Below are positions 27,879 through 35,295 of a DNA stretch of 64,000 nucleotides, in pieces. The translations under genes and the position numbers were made by a program. Under the pieces are notes generated by a model that was not told the DNA's origin, did no database searches, and saw only the letters and a list, made by a program, of their open reading frames with translations. The stretch lies in assembly GCA_015709315.1 (NCBI GenBank), contig JACCQI010000008.1, positions 1-64,000 of the forward strand, in the 5' to 3' direction. The number at the start of each line of letters is the position of its first letter. Position 1 is the first letter of the stretch. This stretch comes from Desulfovibrionaceae bacterium (GTDB taxonomy: Bacteria; Desulfobacterota; Desulfovibrionia; Desulfovibrionales; Desulfovibrionaceae).

Positions 27879-29240
27879 CTAACATTCCGTCATGGATTGC
27901 GCCAGCCCTCCGAGGGACGTTTCCTTGTACTTCCTGGACATGTCCCTGCCCGTCTGGGCCATGGCCCGGATGGCCTTGTCCAGGTCCACCATCTGGTAGG
28001 ACTCGTCCAGGGTGGAGGCGATGAGGTAGGCGTTGTACGCCTTGACCGCGCCCATGGCGTTGCGTTCGATGCATGGAATCTGGACATAGCCGCCCACCGG
28101 ATCGCAGGTCAGCCCCAGATGGTGTTCCAGCGCGATTTCCGCCGCGTTTTCCGTGACTTGAAAACGGCTGCCGCGCGCATAGGCGAGCAGGGCGGCGGCC
28201 ATGGCCGAGGCCACGCCCACCTCGCCCTGACAGCCCACCTCCGCGCCGGAGATGGAGGCGTTGTGTTTGCACAAAAAACCGATGGCGCAGGCGGCCAGAA
28301 GCCCCTCGCGGATTTCGGACTGGCGGCCGCCCATGTGGTGCTTGAGCATGTAGACGATGGCCGGGATCACGCCCGCGGCCCCGCAGGTGGGGGCGGTGAC
28401 CACGCAATGCCCGGCCGCATTTTCTTCGGAGGCCGCCAGGGCGTAGGCGTTGATGGCCTTGAGGAATCCCGGTCCCTGGTATTGCTCCTCCCTGGCGCGG
28501 TTGTAGAGAATGGCCGCCTTGCGCTGCAATCCGATGGGACCGGGCAGGGTCCCGGCGGTGGTGATGCCCAGCTCCACGGCCCGCTCCATGACCTCGATGA
28601 TGCGGTCCAGCCCGAGAAGGATTTCGTCCTCCGCGGCCCCGGTGACGGCGGTTTCATTGGCCAGGATGAGCTGATGCAGGCGCATGGAGTTGCGCCGCAG
28701 GTGCTGCTTCAGTTCGGCCATGGTTTTGTACGGATGGGCCGGTTCGCCCGGTTTGGGCTCCGTTTCCCCCTTCCGGCGCAGGAATCCGCCGCCCACGGAA
28801 TAGTAGATCCGTTCCAGTAAAACGGCGTCCCCGGCCTTGAGGGCGAAGGTCATGGTGTTGGAGTGGGGGTAATCGTGCCGCACGGCGTCCAGGATGATGT
28901 CGTCCGGGGAGTATTCCAGCGACGGGCCGCCCAGGTCGAGCCGGAAGGTTTGCCCCGGCTGGTCGAATTCCTCCAGCACGTTGGGCCGGCACGTGTCGGG
29001 CAGGAAACCGAGCAGCCCGGACACGATGGCCCGCCGGGTGCCGTGGCCCTCGCCCGTGGCGGACAGGGACCCGAACAGGCGGATTTCTAGGGCGTCGGCC
29101 CGCTTGCGGTCCGCCTCGGGCAGTCGGCGGGCCTCCTCAATGAAATCGAAGCCCGCCTTCATGGGGGCGATGGTGTGGGAGCTGGACGGTCCGGGGCCGA
29201 TCTTGAGCAGTTCGAAGATGGAGGTCGTGATGGGCGGCAT
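27879..29240 (-). CDS. sdaA: L-serine dehydratase, iron-sulfur type
   Basis: A 453-residue single-chain L-serine ammonia-lyase converting serine to pyruvate and ammonia with a labile [4Fe-4S] cluster. The N terminus carries the family opening KIGPGPSSSHTIAPMKAG. The C-terminal catalytic domain shows TAPTCGAAGVIPA, HNASISGAEVGCQGE and CDPVGGYVQIPCIERNA, which hold the cluster cysteines. I start at ATG 29240; a TTG in frame 11 codons upstream is less likely. It lies upstream of the amino-acid transporter on the same strand, separated by 171 bases. Confidence 0.93.
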   Translation of the reverse strand: MPPITTSIFELLKIGPGPSSSHTIAPMKAGFDFIEEARRLPEADRKRADALEIRLFGSLSATGEGHGTRRAIVSGLLGFLPDTCRPNVLEEFDQPGQTFRLDLGGPSLEYSPDDIILDAVRHDYPHSNTMTFALKAGDAVLLERIYYSVGGGFLRRKGETEPKPGEPAHPYKTMAELKQHLRRNSMRLHQLILANETAVTGAAEDEILLGLDRIIEVMERAVELGITTAGTLPGPIGLQRKAAILYNRAREEQYQGPGFLKAINAYALAASEENAAGHCVVTAPTCGAAGVIPAIVYMLKHHMGGRQSEIREGLLAACAIGFLCKHNASISGAEVGCQGEVGVASAMAAALLAYARGSRFQVTENAAEIALEHHLGLTCDPVGGYVQIPCIERNAMGAVKAYNAYLIASTLDESYQMVDLDKAIRAMAQTGRDMSRKYKETSLGGLAQSMTEC

Positions 29241-29388
29241 GTTCTTCCGTCGGTTAGAGGGTGGGAGGGGCAATGATCGTACGTCAAGCGGGCTGGGAGG
29301 AGAAGCATTTTTCGCCGCCTGTCAGGGTGGAACGAAAATTGTATTTCATTCGGGCGATCAACCTTTTTTTGACGGGACTATACCAATC

Positions 29389-31011
29389 ATGCATCCACCG
29401 GAAATCGACAGCCTTCTCGGCATGGGAACCATCGGCCACAATCATTTGCTCGGCGCGGCGCGGAAAAGCTTCGGGCCGGCGGGTGGCGGCGGGGCCGGTG
29501 CGGCCGGTGCCGTGGAGGCGGGCATCCGTCTGTTGTGCATGGCCTGGGCCGAGTTCCCGCTCAATGTTCCCCTGGCGGCGCAGGTCGAGTCCCTGTCGCG
29601 CAAGTCTTCGTTCGTTTCCCGGTTCCTCGGTTCCCGCGCCATTCGGCTGGCGGGCCGGATCGCCCGCGTCAGGCAGTCCGGCGGCGAGGCCGCGCAGCGG
29701 TTGTTCGACGCAGGGCGTTTTGGGGAACTCGATGCCTGTTTTGCTTCCCTGGCCATGCGCGAGGGAGCGCTCGCCGTTGCCCCCCAGGCGGTGATGCTTC
29801 AGTCCATGCTGTCCCGGTGGGAATGGCTGGAAGCCTTTGTTCGCGGTCCCGTGGCCCGGGCCGATGCCGATCTGGCCGACGCGCTGTTGCCCGACATCCT
29901 GCTGGCCTCGCGCCGGTACGGGGAGGCCGTATCCGCCTGCGAGAAGCTGGTTTCCCTGTTCGGCCTTCCGGTCGCCGGGTTGCGGCTTGCCACGGCCCGC
30001 GCCGGAGCGGGCGACATCGCCGTGGCGCAGGCCGTCCTCGGCCGGGTCCTGGCCGACAATCCCGCGCACGTTACGGCCCTGCTGGCCCTGGACGGGCTGT
30101 CCTTTCCGGCCCGGCGCGACGTCCGGCTGCCGGGGAAATGCGTAGTGTCCATATATTCCTATAATAAATCCGGCGAGCTGGCCCGGACCCTTGAGAGCGT
30201 GCTCGCCTCGGACCTCGGACCGGATGTCGGCGATGTGCGCGTCCGTGTGCTCGTCAACGGCAGCGAGGACGACAGCCTGGCCGTGGCCGAGACGGCCAGG
30301 GGCCGTTTTGCCGGGGACATGGACGTGGTGGCGCTGCCGGTCAATGTGGGCGCGCCCGCCGCCCGCAACTGGCTGCTGGACGCGGCCCGGCGGGAAGGGG
30401 CGGACTGGATCGCCTATCTCGACGACGACGTGCTGGTGCCCGCCGACTGGCTGCGCGGACTGGCTGCCGGGACCGTGGATTTCCCGGACGCCGGGGTCTG
30501 GGGCTGCCGGGTGGCCGACGCCCTGTCGCCGAGCCTGACGCAACACGCGGACGGATTTCTGCTCGACCGCGACGACGCGGCGGGGCAGGGGGGCGCGGTG
30601 GCGCTCCAGGAGCCGGGCGTGGAATGCCTGATCCCGGATTTTCTGACCTGCCGCCGGTTGTGCGCCTCGGTGACCGGCTGCTGCCATCTTTTTCGTGTGG
30701 ACACTCTGTCGGCCAACAACGGGTTCGACCTCGGTTTTTCCCCCAGCCAGTTCGACGATTTGGACTCGGACCTGCGCCTGCTGCTCGGCGGCAGGCCCGC
30801 CGCCTACCTCGGCGACGTTTCCGTGACTCATCTCCGTCCTGCCAATCCGTTCATGCACCAGTCCGAATCGTTGCGCCTTCTCGGAGAAAACCACCGCGCC
30901 CTGCTGGAGGCGCGGCACGAGGGCCATCTGGACAGGCTGCTCGCCATCCAGGCCGGGATCGTGAACGCCGATCTCGCCGCCCGGCGGGCGCGTCTCGACG
31001 TGGCGGGGTAG
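29389..31011 (+). CDS. family 2 glycosyltransferase with N-terminal extension
   Basis: A 540-residue protein. The first 240 residues or so are Ala/Leu-rich, repeat-like helices (possibly TPR-like: LADALLPDILLASRRYGEAV, then AQAVLGRVLADNPAHVTAL). From about 250 the GT-A fold begins (CVVSIYSYNKSGELARTL) with a metal-binding DDD in AYLDDDVLVPADW near 342. The late FDDLDSDLRLLLGG fits the acceptor side. The open frame continues upstream over sdaA on the opposite strand but has no family match there, so I start at 29389, which has only a weak ribosome site. Sugar and acceptor unknown. Confidence 0.75.
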   Translation: MHPPEIDSLLGMGTIGHNHLLGAARKSFGPAGGGGAGAAGAVEAGIRLLCMAWAEFPLNVPLAAQVESLSRKSSFVSRFLGSRAIRLAGRIARVRQSGGEAAQRLFDAGRFGELDACFASLAMREGALAVAPQAVMLQSMLSRWEWLEAFVRGPVARADADLADALLPDILLASRRYGEAVSACEKLVSLFGLPVAGLRLATARAGAGDIAVAQAVLGRVLADNPAHVTALLALDGLSFPARRDVRLPGKCVVSIYSYNKSGELARTLESVLASDLGPDVGDVRVRVLVNGSEDDSLAVAETARGRFAGDMDVVALPVNVGAPAARNWLLDAARREGADWIAYLDDDVLVPADWLRGLAAGTVDFPDAGVWGCRVADALSPSLTQHADGFLLDRDDAAGQGGAVALQEPGVECLIPDFLTCRRLCASVTGCCHLFRVDTLSANNGFDLGFSPSQFDDLDSDLRLLLGGRPAAYLGDVSVTHLRPANPFMHQSESLRLLGENHRALLEARHEGHLDRLLAIQAGIVNADLAARRARLDVAG

Positions 31012-31423
31012 CCGCGCACCCGGCGTGGCCGGGCCTTCCGTTTTTATCCGTTTTCAGAGGGCCGTTTTGCCGTCCGTCCCCATGATCCGACGCTTTTCCC
31101 GCCTTTCCTTCAGCTCGGCTCGATAGATATCGTCCTCGTTCCGCGCATGCCTCCATTTCCGTTTAAAATACTGAATGTTTCCAATTGGCGACGAAGTAAA
31201 TATTTTTTGTACTTGGTGTTGACGCAGCATTTTCTGAAAGGTACCTTTGTGTCAATTGTGGCATAATCGTCCCCCCCGTTACTCGGGTTGCCGAACAGCA
31301 TGGACGAAGTGGATGCCTGGGCCGGTGTATTATGTTGTTTGTTACATAATACTCGGCCGGTTGCATACTTGAAGAGTCGAGACGCGGCGTTTGCCGACTG
31401 AGATTTAACCGGAGTTCCCGCTG
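31012..31423. other. 412-base gap upstream of the molybdenum block
   Basis: No gene is seen. The first part is GC-rich 3' sequence after the glycosyltransferase; from about 31165 it turns A/T-rich. An extended -10-like TGGCATAAT lies at 31259-31267, without a good -35. A 9-bp inverted repeat sits at 31327-31352, about 70 bases before the MoeA-like gene. Confidence 0.6.
31327..31352. promoter_or_regulatory. 9-bp inverted repeat, candidate operator for the Mop block
   Basis: GTATTATGT and ACATAATAC are perfect inverted copies 8 bases apart. The A/T-rich arms stand out in GC-rich surroundings. The position, 72 bases before the first gene of a molybdenum enzyme block, suggests a regulator site or a short transcript hairpin; it does not resemble the candidate TunR site at 47137. 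Confidence 0.5.
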
Positions 31424-32440
31424 ATGAAGACCGTTCGTGTTCAAGATGCCGTGGGTATGGTCTTGTGCCACGATATGACGCGCATCGTTCCCGGAGAAAC
31501 CAAGGGTCCCGCCTTCAGGAAGGGGCACGTCATCGCCGAAGAGGATATTCCCGCCCTGCTCGAGATCGGCAAGGAGCACGTCTACGTGCTCAACATGGAA
31601 AGAGGGCGCATTCACGAAAACGAGGCGGCCGCACGGATCGCCGGGGCGGCCGCCGGGCCGGGCATCTTCCTGACCGGCGTGTGCGAGGGGCGCATCAACA
31701 TGGAGGCGTCTCCCGGCCTGCTCCACGTCAACGTCGAGGCGCTGAACCGCATCAATTCCATCGAGGAGGTCGTGCTGGCGACCATGCACGACGGCCTTCA
31801 GGTCACCGAAAGGCGGCCCGTGGCCGGGACCCGCGTGGTCCCCCTGGTCATCGACGAGCGCAAGATCGAGCGGGTCGAGGCCATATGCGCCGAATACCCC
31901 TACGTGGTCGGCGTCAAGCGGTTCATGCACCGCAACGTCGGCCTGGTGACCACCGGCAGCGAGGTCTTTCACGGCCGCATCAAGGACAAGTTCGGGCCGG
32001 TCATCCGCAAGAAGTTTTCGGCGCTGGGTTCCACGGTCATGGACCAGCGGCTGACCTCGGACGACCCGGCCATGACCCGCGACGCCATCCTGGCCTTCAT
32101 CGCCGAGGGCGCGGAGATGGTCGTGGTCACGGGCGGCATGTCCGTGGACCCGGACGACCAGACCCCCACGGCCATCCGCGCCACCGGAGCGGAGGTGGTG
32201 ACCTACGGTTCGCCCACGTTCCCGGGCGTTATGTTCATGTACGCCGACCTGGGCGGCGTGCCCATCCTCGGGCTGCCCGGCTGCGTCATGTACTACAGGG
32301 CGTCCGTTTTCGACCTGGTTGTTCCGCGCCTGCTCGCCGGTGAAACGGTGACGCGCGAAGACATCGTGAGCTTGGGGCACGGAGGATTCTGCGCGACGTG
32401 CGACGTCTGCCGGTATCCGATCTGTCCCTTCGGGAAATAG
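31424..32440 (+). CDS. MoeA-like molybdopterin-binding protein
   Basis: A 338-residue protein. The N-terminal part (MKTVRVQDAVGMVLCHDMTR) and the C-terminal MPT-binding domain (GLVTTGSEVFHGRI, VVVTGGMSVDPDDQTP, GVPILGLPGCVMYY) match the shortened MoeA-type proteins found in clostridia, archaea and sulfate reducers beside molybdenum hydroxylases. In MoeA this fold adds Mo to adenylylated molybdopterin. The extreme C terminus is unusual, with three closely spaced Cys (CATCDVC) and one more four residues on (YPIC), perhaps a metal or Fe-S site. Mop begins 65 bases downstream. Probably a Mo-insertase or metal-pterin carrier dedicated to Mop. Confidence 0.82.
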   Translation: MKTVRVQDAVGMVLCHDMTRIVPGETKGPAFRKGHVIAEEDIPALLEIGKEHVYVLNMERGRIHENEAAARIAGAAAGPGIFLTGVCEGRINMEASPGLLHVNVEALNRINSIEEVVLATMHDGLQVTERRPVAGTRVVPLVIDERKIERVEAICAEYPYVVGVKRFMHRNVGLVTTGSEVFHGRIKDKFGPVIRKKFSALGSTVMDQRLTSDDPAMTRDAILAFIAEGAEMVVVTGGMSVDPDDQTPTAIRATGAEVVTYGSPTFPGVMFMYADLGGVPILGLPGCVMYYRASVFDLVVPRLLAGETVTREDIVSLGHGGFCATCDVCRYPICPFGK

Positions 32441-32505
32441 CCGTTCACATCACGTCCCCACGGGACGCGAAGGCACGACAGTTACATACAAGGAGGAATA
32501 CTGTT

Positions 32506-35223
32506 ATGATCAAACTCAATCTTACGGTAAACGGAGCGCCCAAGCAGGTCATCTGCGACAAGGACGAGTCTCTCGCCGGCATCCTGCGCGAGAATCTCGG
32601 TTTCACCAGCGTCAAGGTCGGTTGCGGGACCGGGCAGTGCGGAAGCTGTTCCGTCATTGTGGATGACAAGCTGGTGCGTTCCTGCTCCATGAAAATGGAC
32701 CGCGTCAAGGACGGTTCGACCATCCTGACCACCGAGGGCATCGGCACTCCCGAGAACCTGCATCCCATTCAGGTATCCTGGATCGCCAACGGCGGCGCGC
32801 AGTGCGGGTTCTGCACCCCGGGTTTCGTGGTTTCCACCTACGCGCTGATCAAGTCCAACCCCTCCCCGACCCGAGAGGACATCCGCGACTGGTTCCAGAA
32901 ATACCGCAACGCCTGCCGCTGCACGGGCTACAAGCAGTTGGTCGACGCGGTCATGGACGCCGCCGCCGTCATGCGCGGCGAGAAGTCCCTGGACGACCTG
33001 CTGTTCAAGATTCCCGAGGACGGCCGCATCTGGGGCACCAAATACCCCCGTCCCACGGCGGTCGCCAAGGTCACCGGCACCCTGGACTACGGTGCGGACC
33101 TGGGCGTCAAGATGCCTGCCGAGACCCTGAAATGCGCCCTGGTGCAGGCCGAGGTCTCCCACGCCAAGATCCTGTCCATCGACACCTCCGAGGCCGAGAA
33201 GATGCCCGGCGTGGCAAAGGTCGTCACCCACAAGGACGTCAAGGGCAAGAACCGCATCACCGGGCTGATCACCTTCCCGACCAATAAGGGCGACGGCTGG
33301 GACCGTCCCATCCTGTGCGACGAGAAGGTCTTCCAGTACGGCGACGCCATCGCCATCGTCTGCGCCGACACCGAGAAGAACGCCAAGGCCGCCGCGGCCA
33401 AGGTCAAGGTGGAACTGGAACGGCTGCCGGAATACATGAACGTCCAGGCCGCCATGGCCCCCGACGCCATCGAGATCCATCCCGGCACCCCCAACGTCTA
33501 CTACACCCAGAAGATCGCCAAGGGCGGGGAAACCGCGCCCGTCTTCGACGGCGCCGACGTGGTCATGGAAGGCGACTACTTCACCACCCGCCAGCCGCAC
33601 ATGCCCATCGAGCCGGACGTCGGGTTCGCCTACATGAACGACGAAGGCAAACTGTGCATCCATTCCAAGTCCATCGGCCTGCACCTGCACCTGTTCATGA
33701 TCGCTCCGGGCATCGGCGTGGAACCGGAGAACCTGGTCATGGTCCAGAACCCGGCCGGCGGCACCTTCGGCTACAAGTTCTCGCCGACCATGGAAGCCCT
33801 GGTGGGCGTGGCCTGCCTGGCCACCGGCAAGCCCGTGTTCCTGGCCTACGACTGGTATCAGCAGCAGACCTACACGGGCAAGCGTTCGCCCCAGTTCACC
33901 AACGTGCGCATGGCCGCCACCAAGGACGGCCAACTGCTCGGCATGGAGACCGACTGGACCGTGGACCACGGTCCGTACTCCGAGTTCGGCGACCTGCTGA
34001 CCCTGCGCGGCGCGCAGTTCATCGGCGCGGGCTACAACATCCCGGCCATTCGCGGCGAAGGCCGCACCGTGTGTACCAACCACGCCTGGGGCGCGGCCTT
34101 CCGCGGCTACGGCGGACCCGAGGCCGAGTTCGCCTCCGAGGTGCTCATGGACGAGCTGGCCGAGAAGCTGGGCATGGATCCCCTGGACCTGCGCTACAAG
34201 AACGTTTACCGCGAAGGTTCGACCACTCCCACTGGCCAGGACCCCGAGGTCTACTCCCTGCCGGAGATGATCGACAAGCTCCGTCCCAAGTACGAGGAGG
34301 CCAAAAAGAAGGCCGCCGCCAATTCCACGGCCGAGGTCAAGCGCGGCGTGGGCGTTGCGCTCGGCATATACGGCTCCGGCCTGGACGGCCCGGACTCCTC
34401 CGAGGTCGACATCGAGCTGAACGAGGACAACACCGTCACCCTGTACACCTGCTGGGAAGACCACGGCCAGGGCGCGGACATGGGTTCCCTGGGCACGGCC
34501 CACGAGGCCCTGCGTCCGCTCGGGCTTGCCCCGACGCAGATCAGGCTGGTCATGAACGACACCAGCAAGGTCCCCAACGCCGGTCCCGCGGGCGGCAGCC
34601 GGTCCCAGGTCATGACCGGCCAGGCGACCAAGAACGCCTGCGAACGGCTCATCGAGGCCATGACCAAGGCGGACGGTTCCTACCGCACCTATGAGGAAAT
34701 GAAGGCCGACGGCAAGGACCTGCGCTACACCGGCCAGTTCACCGCCCCGGCGAACAACTGCGACGAGAACGGCCAGGGCAACCCCTTCTGCTGCTACATG
34801 TACGGCCTGATCATGGCCGAGGTGGCCGTGGAAGTCGCCACCGGCAAGACCACCGTGGAAAAGATGACCATGGTGGCCGACGTCGGCAAGGTGAACAACT
34901 ACCTGGTCGTGGACGGTCAGATCTACGGCGGCATGGCCCAGGGCATCGGCCTGGCCCTGTCCGAGAACTATGAGGACATCGCCAAGCATTCCACCATGAA
35001 GGGCGCCGGTTTCCCGTACATCAAGCAGATCCCGGACGACATGGAGATCATCTACGTGGAAACCCCGCGTCCCGACGGTCCCTTCGGCGCTTCCGGCGTC
35101 GGCGAGGTGCCGCTGTGTGCGCCGCATCCGGCGGTCATCAACGCCATCTACCACGCCTGCGGCGTTCGCATCCGCGAATTGCCGGCCCTGCCGGAAAAGG
35201 TTCTGGCCGGACTCAAGGGCTAA
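32506..35223 (+). CDS. mop: aldehyde oxidoreductase, xanthine-oxidase family (Mop)
   Basis: A 905-residue single-chain molybdenum hydroxylase, two residues shorter than the D. gigas enzyme. The N-terminal [2Fe-2S] plant-ferredoxin domain has CGTGQCGSC; the second [2Fe-2S] helical domain has CGFCTPG and CRCTGY. The large Mo domain follows with GGTFGYKF, AFRGYGGPEAE, GGSRSQVMTGQA and the catalytic Glu in GASGVGEVPL near residue 866. The family oxidises aldehydes to acids using a molybdopterin cytosine dinucleotide cofactor and has no FAD domain, so it needs an external electron acceptor. AGGAGG lies nine bases before the ATG. A terminator-like hairpin follows, then nine maturation-type genes. 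Confidence 0.95.
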   Translation: MIKLNLTVNGAPKQVICDKDESLAGILRENLGFTSVKVGCGTGQCGSCSVIVDDKLVRSCSMKMDRVKDGSTILTTEGIGTPENLHPIQVSWIANGGAQCGFCTPGFVVSTYALIKSNPSPTREDIRDWFQKYRNACRCTGYKQLVDAVMDAAAVMRGEKSLDDLLFKIPEDGRIWGTKYPRPTAVAKVTGTLDYGADLGVKMPAETLKCALVQAEVSHAKILSIDTSEAEKMPGVAKVVTHKDVKGKNRITGLITFPTNKGDGWDRPILCDEKVFQYGDAIAIVCADTEKNAKAAAAKVKVELERLPEYMNVQAAMAPDAIEIHPGTPNVYYTQKIAKGGETAPVFDGADVVMEGDYFTTRQPHMPIEPDVGFAYMNDEGKLCIHSKSIGLHLHLFMIAPGIGVEPENLVMVQNPAGGTFGYKFSPTMEALVGVACLATGKPVFLAYDWYQQQTYTGKRSPQFTNVRMAATKDGQLLGMETDWTVDHGPYSEFGDLLTLRGAQFIGAGYNIPAIRGEGRTVCTNHAWGAAFRGYGGPEAEFASEVLMDELAEKLGMDPLDLRYKNVYREGSTTPTGQDPEVYSLPEMIDKLRPKYEEAKKKAAANSTAEVKRGVGVALGIYGSGLDGPDSSEVDIELNEDNTVTLYTCWEDHGQGADMGSLGTAHEALRPLGLAPTQIRLVMNDTSKVPNAGPAGGSRSQVMTGQATKNACERLIEAMTKADGSYRTYEEMKADGKDLRYTGQFTAPANNCDENGQGNPFCCYMYGLIMAEVAVEVATGKTTVEKMTMVADVGKVNNYLVVDGQIYGGMAQGIGLALSENYEDIAKHSTMKGAGFPYIKQIPDDMEIIYVETPRPDGPFGASGVGEVPLCAPHPAVINAIYHACGVRIRELPALPEKVLAGLKG

Positions 35224-35239
35224 CCAGCAACCACTGACA

Positions 35240-35276
35240 GGGAGCGGTCCGTGCGCGGCATGGGCCGCTCCCTTTT
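35240..35276 (+). terminator. terminator-like hairpin between mop and the maturation genes
   Basis: An 11-pair stem (GGGAGCGGTCC / GGGCCGCTCCC, one G-U pair) with an 11-base loop, followed by four T. It starts 17 bases past the mop stop and ends 20 bases before the next start, so it probably lowers but does not abolish read-through. Confidence 0.75.
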
Positions 35277-35295
35277 GCCTTTCACGGGGAAGAGA

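Noticed and set aside
31160-31423. Possible Mo-cofactor riboswitch upstream of the MoeA-like gene
   Set aside because: I looked for the expected helices and conserved loops and could not fit them; only the simple inverted repeat at 31327 is supported. A covariance-model search (Infernal with the Moco model) would settle it.
32490-32504. Fifteen bases (AAGGAGGAATACTGT) before mop identical to those before the AAA gene at 63301
   Set aside because: Both are near-ideal ribosome sites; a shared origin is not needed to explain the match.
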